Assembly (NCBI GenBank): GCA_024643945.1
Contig: JAHELX010000079.1
Span: 1 to 14,987, forward strand
Reading direction: 5' to 3'
Length of the DNA: 14,987 bases
Origin: Anaerolineales bacterium
GTDB lineage: Bacteria > Chloroflexota > Anaerolineae > 4572-78 > NAK82
Shown here: positions 6,114 to 13,317 of the stretch, in pieces
Layout: each line of letters opens with the position of its first letter
Position numbering within the stretch: the stretch's first letter is position 1
The notes under the pieces: generated by a model
Databases searched by the model: none
Told to the model about the DNA's origin: nothing
Seen by the model: the letters and a program-made list of their open reading frames with translations, nothing else
Program-made: the position numbers and the translations under genes

Positions 6114-8318
6114 TCATTTCAATTGAGTGGCTTGCTCTTCCAGCCAGCCCTGCCAGTCTGCCTCAAAGGACTCCGGATCGACGTCCAGCCCTAGCCGCAG
6201 CCAATCCTCCAGGGAATCGGCCTCTGGCAGCGAGCGCAGCAAGGATACAAATGCACCTTGCCCATAGGCCTCCCCGACATAATTCATCATGGCGGCCATT
6301 TCCTGATAGGACAATTCCCAGCTACCGCCTTCCCGGTTGTACGTAAAGGCCTCAGAACCGAAGGTGAGGCGTCCCAGTTCGGACAGAGAAAGCAATTCGT
6401 TAGCTTTGACCGCCGACATCAAGGGCTCGGGCATCGCGCCATACCATGGAACGACCTGGGCCGTGTCAGAACTTACGATCTTCCACCGCCAGACGCTGAG
6501 AATCATATCCGACCAAATCTGGCGAGGCGTATCGAACACCGGCGACTCCTCGATTCCAGCGGCCTGAAAGGCCAGCCTGGCCAACAGCAACTGGCTCACT
6601 CCGCCCGTCAAATACTCTGCGCCCCAATCATCCCACCAACCGGTAAAATACGGAGAGGAAACCCGTACCTCGTTTTCGCCGGGATAAGAGCGAGCGGGCG
6701 AAACGGAGGTTCCGCTTGTGATGCGAATGGTCAGGCGTTCGCCCAGTGGCAACTGGGTTTGAACGGCATCGGCGATTTGCCGGTAGAGCGACTCCAGGCG
6801 AGCCAACTCGTCAACCATCGACTCTACCTCGCGCACGTGGCACACCAGGCGGAAGTGGTCGCTATCCAACGTAACCTCTTCGCCCAGGAAGCGCTGGTCA
6901 GGCTGGGTGTGCCGCCAGGCACCGTCTACCTGGCGGAAGAATTCTACTCGCCGGAATGTGCGAGCACCGATCCCACCAGAGTACGACACCTCAGCCCAGA
7001 TGGTCGCGTCATCCAGCCGATCCCATCGCTCCACAACAGGACGTCCTGGGGGCAGCGCATAGAAGAAATAACCCGGCTTCCACCCTCTGAACGCGTCGTA
7101 CATTTCAGAGCGCCACCTCCCCGCCTCATCGGCCAACAGTGACCCAAACACTTGCCGGGCCAGCGGCGCAGATGTCAGGCCGACCGAATCGGCTGTTTGC
7201 CATGCCATCATCTGCCGCTCGACGGCCAATATCGCCGCCAGGTATTGGCCGAAGGCATCATCCTGGTCCGGCAATCCTTCGTCCAGTGCCTGGCGCAAGG
7301 CTTCCGCCTCCGAGTTGGTTCGCCCCATCGCCTCCAGGAGCGCACGAACTCCGTCTATGCCACGAGAGTCCATCACAGAGTCCAGCACGGGTGTGGGTGG
7401 CGTGCCCTCGTCGGCCAGGTCCAGCCGCCGCATCTCCCAATTGACGAATTCGAGCAGCAGGTAGGGCTGCCGGGTGGCTTCAATGTCACTCGCCCGCCGG
7501 GCTGCCAACAGGTAGACCAGAATGCGTGCCAGCTCCAGCCGTTCCTCCGGCAGTGACGCACCATCCTCGCGGACACCTCGTAGGCGGGGTGAGCTGACCG
7601 TGAAACCATGCGGCGGACGATACCCCCTGGGGACATCGCCGTCGGGTATGAGCAGGATGTTGATGCGCCGATGGTCGTCGCAGTTCAGATCGCTGCAAAC
7701 GGAGGTGTACCACGCCTCCAACTGCCTGGCCATCCACTCTACCGTTGGCGCATCACCTGCCAGGAATTTGAAAGCGAAATGCGACGTCTCGTAGGGGTGC
7801 TCCAACCCAAAATACTCATGCTGGACGCCTGTCCGCAACCAGCGACCCTCCACCTGACGATAGAACTGCGCCCGGCGGTAGATGCCATCATCCAGCGCCC
7901 AGGCCACCTCTGCCCAGGCCCGCCCCCCGGGCATCAAGGCGGCTTCCAGGACAGCCAGATTCACCTCTTGACCCGGCTCCAGCACGGGCACGCTGCTCAA
8001 GGACGGAATCCGCTCCTTCTGGCGCGCATACCAGGTCGTGTCATCCTGGTCTTGCAGCCAGAGAAACGTCACCCGGTCGCCATCGCGCAGCGCCCGTGCC
8101 TCCAGGTTGGCTACGGACTTCAAATCGCATTTAAGATTCTCTTCGCCTCGACGCACCTGCTGCCAGAAGCGTCCGACCGCGATGGCCAGCCCTACGACCA
8201 CCACCGCCAAGACGATTCCCGCAGTCTTCCACCGATTCCGCCGCGGTCGTTCCGGTCGCGGAGAAGGCGTTTCCCACTCTTCTTCGGAGTCCATTTGCCA
8301 CTGGAACTCCACGCCCAT
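6114..8318 (-). CDS. Single-pass membrane protein with duplicated peptidase-MA-like extracytoplasmic region
   Basis: This 734-residue protein has a short acidic then basic cytosolic tail, one membrane segment at about 32-50 (TAGIVLAVVVVGLAIAVG), and a large outside part. The outside part is duplicated. Unit 1 has WAEVAWALDDG, RRAQFYRQVEGRWLRT, SHFAFKF, RINILLIPDG and FTVSSPRLRG. Unit 2, about 300 residues later, has WAEVSYSGG, RRVEFFRQVDGAWRHT, DHFRLVC, LTIRITSG and VRVSSPYFTG. The layout recalls peptidase-MA-like domains, but no HExxH zinc motif is present, so a binding or structural role is more likely than proteolysis. The ATG at 8318 is chosen because GGAGGG lies 6 nt upstream; a GTG at 8351 would add 11 residues that include the ribosome site. 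It is the first gene of the operon with the YYY protein and may assist it. Confidence 0.8.
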   Translation of the reverse strand: MGVEFQWQMDSEEEWETPSPRPERPRRNRWKTAGIVLAVVVVGLAIAVGRFWQQVRRGEENLKCDLKSVANLEARALRDGDRVTFLWLQDQDDTTWYARQKERIPSLSSVPVLEPGQEVNLAVLEAALMPGGRAWAEVAWALDDGIYRRAQFYRQVEGRWLRTGVQHEYFGLEHPYETSHFAFKFLAGDAPTVEWMARQLEAWYTSVCSDLNCDDHRRINILLIPDGDVPRGYRPPHGFTVSSPRLRGVREDGASLPEERLELARILVYLLAARRASDIEATRQPYLLLEFVNWEMRRLDLADEGTPPTPVLDSVMDSRGIDGVRALLEAMGRTNSEAEALRQALDEGLPDQDDAFGQYLAAILAVERQMMAWQTADSVGLTSAPLARQVFGSLLADEAGRWRSEMYDAFRGWKPGYFFYALPPGRPVVERWDRLDDATIWAEVSYSGGIGARTFRRVEFFRQVDGAWRHTQPDQRFLGEEVTLDSDHFRLVCHVREVESMVDELARLESLYRQIADAVQTQLPLGERLTIRITSGTSVSPARSYPGENEVRVSSPYFTGWWDDWGAEYLTGGVSQLLLARLAFQAAGIEESPVFDTPRQIWSDMILSVWRWKIVSSDTAQVVPWYGAMPEPLMSAVKANELLSLSELGRLTFGSEAFTYNREGGSWELSYQEMAAMMNYVGEAYGQGAFVSLLRSLPEADSLEDWLRLGLDVDPESFEADWQGWLEEQATQLK

Positions 8319-8373
8319 ATCTGTCCCTCCGGAACTGCACTGATCAAGCACATAACGAGCGATGCGTTCTCAA

Positions 8374-8532
8374 TTAGATGTCCTGCTGGGCCAATAACTG
8401 GCCGACACCAAAACGCCGCCAATCCCTGGCTACGACAATATCACTAATCCATCCAAATCGTCGTGATACCAGGATGGGTGCATCTGGAGCTTCTCGAATT
8501 GAAAATTCTATTGTCTCTCGCCGATCCAGCGT
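8374..8532 (-). pseudogene. Fragment resembling a GNAT acetyltransferase
   Basis: A reading frame ending at 8374 contains RRETIEFSIREAPDAPILVS and then WISDIVVARDWRRFGVGQLL. This strongly recalls the GNAT core: a beta-strand, then the acetyl-CoA-binding motif A of the type V-V-A-P-x-x-R-x-x-G-x-G, seen here as ARDWRRFGVG at about 8432-8403. The frame stops ten codons after the motif, and the N-terminal part overlaps the 3' end of the nucleotidyltransferase gene without GNAT likeness. Only about 50 of the usual 140-160 residues remain, so it is read as a remnant. No start codon or ribosome site is assignable. The similarity is judged by eye. Confidence 0.35.
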
Positions 8533-8560
8533 CTGCCGGCCAGTCCAGGATGTTGTTCTA

Positions 8561-9325
8561 TTATGCTTGTCTAAACAACTTGCAGAACACTTCATATCCT
8601 TGCTCTTGGAGATTCTCACTGTTCTCATCGCCAAACGCGAGAACCTCGCCATTCCGCCACATGCCGCCGACTGGTGCCAGCACCAGCTCGCTAATCGAGC
8701 AAACAATCGCAATTTGCCGTTCCAGATCATCCGTCGCGTAAAACTCAGCGATCCCCTCAAGAATCTGCGGTTCGTGATGCCTCAGATACTCAATCGCGTC
8801 TTTCTCACCCTTGAAAACAAGGTACCTGGCCCGAAAGTAGGACTCGATGAGCCAGTAGATGTCCGTGCTCAACAAGAATCGACAGAAGACGGGCATGGTA
8901 TTCAATCGCCCTTTGATTTTGTCAAAAACGTGTTTGTGCCCGTGTCGCATGCGGGCAATGGCGTGTTCAGAGAGTGTTTTAGGAGAAGTGGACTGTCGCC
9001 GCCGCCGCAGCTCTTCAAGCTCGTATGTCACCTTGCCCGTCGGGTCGTGAAGCACCCTCCCGTCAAGCAGGGCTACCCAACGGAAAGCGTCCATCCTATC
9101 CAGATGCCGTATCTCGTCAAGCGTTATCAGGTTGAGGTCCACAGGGGCGCCGCCGACGTAGAAATGCAAACTACCCACGACAGATTCTTTGTGCTTGAGA
9201 ACCACGAAAAGGTCACAGTCTCCCACCGAATAGTCGTCTGCTTGGTGATCACTGCCAAATCCGACTAAACCGAGTATACCTGGATGACGTCTTAACGCAG
9301 ACATCATTTCATCTATGGTTTGCAT
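8561..9325 (-). CDS. Nucleotidyltransferase-fold protein
   Basis: This is a 254-residue soluble protein with the polymerase-beta nucleotidyltransferase signature: G24-S25 in VGFGSDHQADDYSVGDCDLF, metal ligands D36 and D38 (DCD), and a third carboxylate, D63, in APVDLNLI. The all-alpha remainder (about 100-254) could be the substrate-binding part, as in aminoglycoside or lincosamide nucleotidyltransferases. No specific resistance family can be named. It probably transfers a nucleotide to a small molecule or protein. The ATG at 9325 is preceded by GGAG 4 nt upstream. Base composition is visibly more AT-rich than the YYY operon, suggesting separate origin. It is divergent from the efflux gene at 9576, with 250 nt between the starts. 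Confidence 0.75.
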   Translation of the reverse strand: MQTIDEMMSALRRHPGILGLVGFGSDHQADDYSVGDCDLFVVLKHKESVVGSLHFYVGGAPVDLNLITLDEIRHLDRMDAFRWVALLDGRVLHDPTGKVTYELEELRRRRQSTSPKTLSEHAIARMRHGHKHVFDKIKGRLNTMPVFCRFLLSTDIYWLIESYFRARYLVFKGEKDAIEYLRHHEPQILEGIAEFYATDDLERQIAIVCSISELVLAPVGGMWRNGEVLAFGDENSENLQEQGYEVFCKLFRQA

Positions 9326-9488
9326 CTCACTCCAGTCGACGAATATCGGGAGAAATCCAATCCGTTATCGTCTATCCAATCAAGCGTTTTCAGTTTGCAG
9401 ACGTAGAAAAAGAGGTAATTGCTCACATGTTTAGGAGCCTGCATCCGAATCCATAAGGTTATCTTAAGCTTTTCTTTAGCTGGTTGTA

Positions 9489-9534
9489 AAGACAGGCGAA
9501 GAGGTATTGAGTTACAATAGCTTGATTGCAATCA
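9489..9534 (+). promoter_or_regulatory. Promoter with operator-like palindrome for the efflux gene
   Basis: AAGACA (9489-9494) and TACAAT (9513-9518) are separated by 18 nt and form a moderate promoter. The predicted start near 9525 falls within a perfect 12-bp palindrome, TGATTGCAATCA, at 9523-9534. That is a typical place for a repressor operator of a drug-efflux gene. No regulator gene is adjacent. The palindrome is certain; its function is inferred. Confidence 0.4.
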
Positions 9535-9575
9535 GAAGGAACGGGAAATTAAACCAACTGTGGAGATATTTTACG

Positions 9576-11087
9576 ATGAAACGCCCAAAAATCAATTTAC
9601 ATGATTCTGAATGGGTTGTCCTATCGGTGACGACCGCCGGCGCTCTGCTGGCTTCCATCCAGGGATCAGCCCTGATCATCGCCTTGCCGGATATTATGAC
9701 CGACTTGCGGTCGAATTTTCTCACGATCATGTGGGTACTGCTGAGTTACTTACTGATTACTACCGCGCTGGTACCGGTGGTCGGCCGCCTGGCGGATATC
9801 TTTGGTCGCAAGAATCTTTACAATGCCGGGTTCGCCATTTTCACCCTCGGTTCTTTATTAGCCGGCTTTTCACACCCCAGCTTTCACGGTTGGGACTTGG
9901 TGTTCTACCGGGTAATCCAGGGAGTCGGCGGCGCGTTGCTGTTCACGAACAGCACGGCGCTAGTGACGGATGCCTTCCGGCGCGGCCGCGTAGGGCTAGG
10001 CCTGGGCATCAACCAAATTGCTGGCGCCGCCGGATTCTTGCTGGGTCCTGTGGTTGGAGGGTTACTGGCGTCAATCTCCTGGCGTTGGGTCTTTTGGGTT
10101 AACGTCCCGCTGGGCCTCTTCGGTACGGTGTGGGGCATCCTCCGCCTGCGCGCGCCGGTGTCGCTGCCCGGTGCTCAACGTTTCGATTGGCGAGGGAGCT
10201 TGACATTTGTCATAGGCCTGGGCGCTGCTCTTTTAGCTTTCTCCCTGATCGCTTTCCCACTGGTGAGTGTGCAGGTCGTAGATGCCCTATTCGTCGTCGC
10301 CGTCATCGGGTTAGCCGCGTTCTTTATTATCGAGGTACGCGAAAGCCAGCCCATGCTGGATTTCAGTCTCTTTCGTAACCGGCTGTTTGCCTTTGCCTCC
10401 CTGGCCAATGCTCTGAGTGGCCTGGCGCGGGGGGCGGTACTGTTCGTGCTGATTTTCTTCTTGCAGGGGCCCTATGGCCAGGACCCCTTGATGGCGGGCA
10501 TTATGATGATGCCATTTGGCGCGGCTTTTATGCTCATCGGCCCGATTTCCGGCTATCTGTCGGACCATTATGGCTCGCGTGGCCTGTCAACCCTCGGCCT
10601 GCTCATTTCATCTGCAGGTTTGATTGGGTTGAGTACGGTAGGACCTAACACCCCCTATTGGTTGCTGGCCGTCTACATGGCCTTGATGGGGGGCGGATCA
10701 GGTCTGTTCAGCTCGCCCAACACCAACGCCATTATGTCTACGGTAGGGGTTGAACGCCGGGGGATTGCGGCCGGAGTGCGTACCATGCTGATGAATACGG
10801 GCCAGATGCTCAGCATCGCCATCGTCTTCCCGCTGGTGCTAAGCCAGATTCCGCAACAGGTGATGTTCAAAGTCTTTCTGTATGGTGGGGGGATGGCGAA
10901 CGCACCTCAGGCGCTGGCCGCTTTTGAAGCAGGGTTGCACAAAGCCTTCCTGCTCTCTTTTGCGATTACCCTATTGGCGGCGCTGATATCGGCGCTTCGG
11001 CCACCCCATCGACCGCAAGACTGGCCGGGCGACCAGCCGGGTGAATTGTCATCAGGCAAGTCCGTGAGCCAGCAGGCTAACAACTGA
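9576..11087 (+). CDS. DHA2-family MFS multidrug efflux transporter, 14 TM
   Basis: This is a 503-residue drug/proton antiporter of the EmrB/QacA type in the inner membrane. Fourteen hydrophobic segments can be drawn, the first at ALLASIQGSALIIALPDIM and the last at FLLSFAITLLAALISAL. Motif A is GRLADIFGRKNLY (about 70-82). RVIQGVGGALLFTNSTALV follows in TM4. The antiporter motif C is present as GAAGFLLGPVVGGLLA in TM5, then WRWVFWVNVPLG. The ATG at 9576 is chosen because GGAG lies at 9562-9565 and the membrane topology begins normally. A TTG at 9507 would add 23 residues overlapping the promoter palindrome. The substrate is not predictable. The gene stands alone and is divergent from the nucleotidyltransferase gene. 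Confidence 0.9.
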   Translation: MKRPKINLHDSEWVVLSVTTAGALLASIQGSALIIALPDIMTDLRSNFLTIMWVLLSYLLITTALVPVVGRLADIFGRKNLYNAGFAIFTLGSLLAGFSHPSFHGWDLVFYRVIQGVGGALLFTNSTALVTDAFRRGRVGLGLGINQIAGAAGFLLGPVVGGLLASISWRWVFWVNVPLGLFGTVWGILRLRAPVSLPGAQRFDWRGSLTFVIGLGAALLAFSLIAFPLVSVQVVDALFVVAVIGLAAFFIIEVRESQPMLDFSLFRNRLFAFASLANALSGLARGAVLFVLIFFLQGPYGQDPLMAGIMMMPFGAAFMLIGPISGYLSDHYGSRGLSTLGLLISSAGLIGLSTVGPNTPYWLLAVYMALMGGGSGLFSSPNTNAIMSTVGVERRGIAAGVRTMLMNTGQMLSIAIVFPLVLSQIPQQVMFKVFLYGGGMANAPQALAAFEAGLHKAFLLSFAITLLAALISALRPPHRPQDWPGDQPGELSSGKSVSQQANN

Positions 11088-11134
11088 TCCTCAATTCAAG
11101 GGCGAGGTTGAGACTTCTGAAGCCTGTCGCCGCT

Positions 11135-11174
11135 AAAAAAGGGCCGTCTCCCTGTTGGGGGCAGGGAGACGGCC
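11135..11174 (-). terminator. Strong intrinsic terminator for the tRNA transcript
   Basis: A perfect 13-bp stem, GGCCGTCTCCCTG (11142-11154) and CAGGGAGACGGCC (11162-11174), has a 7-nt loop. On the minus strand it runs into six T residues (complement of 11135-11140). On the + strand the hairpin is followed by TAATAATT, so it is a poorer terminator for the efflux gene that ends at 11087, though the hairpin may still protect that mRNA. It lies about 110 nt after the tRNA 3' end. Confidence 0.85.
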
Positions 11175-11285
11175 TAATAATTGGCCTCCGCGTCTTTTGG
11201 GGTCCGTGGCCTCGCATCCCTGGGCCCCTATGCACCTGACCAGTCGAATAAGAGCTGGTCCGGCTGCGCATTGGCCGCGGGGAGG

Positions 11286-11358
11286 TGGCGGCGGGTGGAT
11301 TTGAACCACCGACCAAGGGCTTATGAGTCCCCTGCTCTGACCACTGAGCTACGCCGCC
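11286..11358 (-). tRNA. tRNA-Met (anticodon CAT)
   Basis: A 73-nt cloverleaf can be folded on the minus strand. The acceptor stem GGCGGCG/CGCCGCC is perfect. The D-stem is GCTC/GAGC with loop AGTGGTCA, the anticodon loop is CTCATAA with anticodon CAT, the variable loop is TGGTC, and the T-arm is GGTGG-TTCAAAT-CCACC. The discriminator is A. The 3' CCA is not encoded; CCT follows. The perfect acceptor pair and the lack of an initiator-type C1-A72 mismatch point to elongator Met. Ile2 (CAT, later modified) cannot be excluded by eye. The last anticodon-stem pair is A31-G39, a mismatch. Confidence 0.93.
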
Positions 11359-11594
11359 GCAGAAAATAGAATAAACGTAAGGCTCTTTAATTTTATCACA
11401 AAAGGTTCCCGATTCATCTACCACGGCTCAGTATTTCTGCGAAGCCAGGAATCAGGAAATTTTTGTTTCTTTAGACCTGTCCCCATTATATTCAAATTCG
11501 ATGGTCAGGCAAATTTTATAATACCCGCAGTGGATGGTCCGCTTACTTGTACTACTTTATGTACTGCGCCGCTCGCCCCCGGAGAGGCACCCGC

Positions 11595-12941
11595 CTACGG
11601 CATGCGCTCTTGATCTCGCGCTATACTTTGCTCCCAACTCAACCCTTCACCTAGATCGTACAAGAGAAAACGGGCGCCCTGGTTGTCATTCGGGTTCAGC
11701 TCCAGCATCCGGGCAAAGACCTGGCGTGCCTCGGACACCCGCCCCAGCCGCCACAGGCAGAGCCCACGCCCATGTAGCGCCCGCATAAAGGGCCGCGAGT
11801 CCACGTCTAGCCAGAAGGGGTCGGGATAGCGCTCCGGGTCGCCGATGGTCCGCGCTTCAGCCGCCGCCTGACCTCGCTCATAGAGGGCCAGTGCCTCGCT
11901 CACATAGTCTTCCTCAAAGCGCCGATTGCCCAGGTGCACCCAGGCATCGGCGTGACCGGGGTCCAGTCGCAGCGCCTCTCTGTAGTAAGCCTCGGCTGCC
12001 AGGGGCCAGCCGGCCCACATGTGGTCCATCCCCCGGTCAAAGAGGTAGGCTCCCCACGCCTGCCGGGCTGCGTCCGAGCCTGCCCGGCGACGGTCCCCGC
12101 GCGGGCGGGGCGAGGCGTGGGCGTCAGGTGGCGCCGCCCACTCTCGCTCCAAACGGTCCACCAGCTTCTCCACCAGGCTCACGCTGTCGTATTTGCCTAT
12201 CACGAAGCGCAGGTTCGCTCGCAGGATGTCGTCCCAATGATCGGGCGGCAGCGGGTGGCGATAGGCATCGCGGGCGATGAGGCGAGGAATCAGGTAGAAA
12301 TCTGGCAGGTCCAGCCGCGCCACCCGCAGCACCTGTTCGACGGTCTCGGCCAGGGCCTGGTTGCGGGCAGCCATCACGGCCTCATCCCGCTCGGTACGGC
12401 GGGCCAGGGACACCGCATAGCGACGCTCATCCACGTCCAGCACATGCACGATCAGGTCGTCATCCGGGGTTGCCCCTTGACGGCGATACCAATCGGCCAG
12501 GGCCGGCGTGGCCGGCAAGCCCCAGACCGCTTGACCTTCGACCAGATGCTCGATACGCGCCTGGAGCAGGCGGCCATCGGCCAGGTCCAGCCTCACTTGA
12601 CCGGGACTGCGCGACGGGACGGCATAGAAGTCGGGCCACAGGGCCAGCCAGGCCTCCTTGTCCACTACCAGGGTGCCAGCCTCCAGGTCCGAGGCGGCTA
12701 ACGGCTGGCGAAAAGTGTTGTCGGCCAGGTGACGCGGCCACCAGGTGTAGTGCGCCGGGCGTCCACCCAGGCTGACTGCCAGGGGGATGCTGGTGATGGC
12801 TCCCCGAAGAGTGACCTCGGGGTTATCGGTGCGCACCAGGCGCACCATCTCCACCCGCGCTTTGATCTCGGCCAGGGTGAGAGGACAGCCGGCGCCGAGC
12901 AGCGCCTGGGTCACCAAGTGAACAAAGGAAGGATCTGTCAT
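11595..12941 (-). CDS. Winged-helix-like N-terminal domain and TPR repeat protein
   Basis: This is a 448-residue soluble protein with no signal or membrane segment. Residues 1-80 start FVHLVTQALLGAGCPLTLAE and look like a winged-helix fold of the HARE-HTH kind, which is inference. The middle (about 80-290) includes GTLVVDKEAWLALWPDFYAV and is unrecognised. From about 305 there are tetratricopeptide repeats: AEAYYREALRLDPGHADAWV followed by LGNRRFEEDYVSEALALYER, and a last one, RGLCLWRLGRVSEARQVFAR with LELNPND. TPRs bind protein partners, so this may be an adaptor or regulator. The ATG at 12941 has no clear Shine-Dalgarno (GGGG 13 nt upstream). It is a single gene; the next gene in its direction is the tRNA. 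Confidence 0.7.
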   Translation of the reverse strand: MTDPSFVHLVTQALLGAGCPLTLAEIKARVEMVRLVRTDNPEVTLRGAITSIPLAVSLGGRPAHYTWWPRHLADNTFRQPLAASDLEAGTLVVDKEAWLALWPDFYAVPSRSPGQVRLDLADGRLLQARIEHLVEGQAVWGLPATPALADWYRRQGATPDDDLIVHVLDVDERRYAVSLARRTERDEAVMAARNQALAETVEQVLRVARLDLPDFYLIPRLIARDAYRHPLPPDHWDDILRANLRFVIGKYDSVSLVEKLVDRLEREWAAPPDAHASPRPRGDRRRAGSDAARQAWGAYLFDRGMDHMWAGWPLAAEAYYREALRLDPGHADAWVHLGNRRFEEDYVSEALALYERGQAAAEARTIGDPERYPDPFWLDVDSRPFMRALHGRGLCLWRLGRVSEARQVFARMLELNPNDNQGARFLLYDLGEGLSWEQSIARDQERMP

Positions 12942-12992
12942 CGTTTTATTGACCCCACGTTTGCTTCCCCGGCGCTTTAGTGTGGCACCGGG

Positions 12993-13136
12993 TCAATGAG
13001 TAACCTTGATCGCCAATCCAGCCGTAACGGCCTCGGTGTAGACGGTTGAATCGATGATCACCAACTGATACAGCTCTCCAAGCGGGCCAGGCGCCTCGAT
13101 CCTGGCCAATGCTAACAGGGGGCGGGTGTCGGCTAC
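12993..13136 (-). pseudogene. Truncated PIN-domain (VapC/DUF3368-like) toxin remnant
   Basis: A 47-codon frame reads VADTRPLLALARIEAPGPLG, then ELYQLVIIDSTVYTEAVTAG, then a short tail and stop. This matches the opening of DUF3368-type PIN ribonucleases (D-T-x-P-L-I-A-L-A-R-I, then a V-x-I-P-x-x-V-Y-x-E-V-V-like segment). The first Asp and the following Glu of the PIN active site are present. The remaining two-thirds with the other acidic residues are missing. AGGAG (complement of 13145-13149) sits 8 nt before a GTA where a GTG or ATG start would be expected. TTGCTT-17-TATACT (complement of 13197-13169) could be its old promoter. Upstream in-frame start codons (13232) would add unrelated residues. 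No antitoxin is adjacent. Confidence 0.45.
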
Positions 13137-13246
13137 CTTGCTCGCTCCTGATGTGACGTTTTGTGCAAAGTATAATGCAGAGGCCAGTCCAAAGCAAGAG
13201 ATTTCAAGGGAGATCACATTTGACATTTTCAATTTTCGGCTACTTC

Positions 13247-13277
13247 TGTTAGAATCGTCTCCAGGTGACCTTCACCT
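13247..13277 (+). promoter_or_regulatory. Candidate extended -10 promoter of the radical SAM gene
   Basis: TGTTAGAAT (13247-13255) is an extended -10 element with a weak -35 (TTTTCA, 13227-13232). A better -35-like TTGACA at 13220-13225 is 24 nt away, too far to pair normally. A short hairpin, AGGTGA-CCT-TCACCT (13263-13277), follows near the predicted start. Function is inferred. Confidence 0.3.
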
Positions 13278-13317
13278 AATTATCCAGATCCAATGGCACA
13301 GCAGGTACTGCAGCTAT

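Noticed and set aside
5630..6346. 238-codon + strand frame antisense to the YYY gene and its partner
   Set aside because: It spans the boundary of two well-supported minus-strand genes, is rich in Gln, Arg, Gly and Ala as expected for antisense of GC-rich coding, and has no motif.
7608..8447. 279-codon + strand frame antisense to the duplicated protein
   Set aside because: The minus strand encodes the protein with internal repeats and a membrane segment; the + frame has no ribosome site or domain.
8378..9268. 296-codon + strand frame antisense to the nucleotidyltransferase
   Set aside because: The minus strand carries intact nucleotidyltransferase motifs; the + frame shows none and is taken as a shadow.
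9355..9381. Direct repeat ATCCAATC at 9355-9362 and 9374-9381 upstream of the nucleotidyltransferase
   Set aside because: An 8-bp repeat 19 bp apart could be a regulator site, but no matching promoter hexamers could be placed, so it is too weak to list.
11359..11594. Intergenic stretch with TATAAT at 11517-11522 and a GACCTGTCCCC motif (11474-11484) like those near some mobile elements
   Set aside because: No -35 box, inverted partner or gene follows the TATAAT, and the single motif copy has no matching end; nothing further is seen here.
11934..12701. 255-codon + strand frame antisense to the TPR gene
   Set aside because: The minus strand has clear TPR repeats; the + frame is compositionally a mirror and lacks domains.
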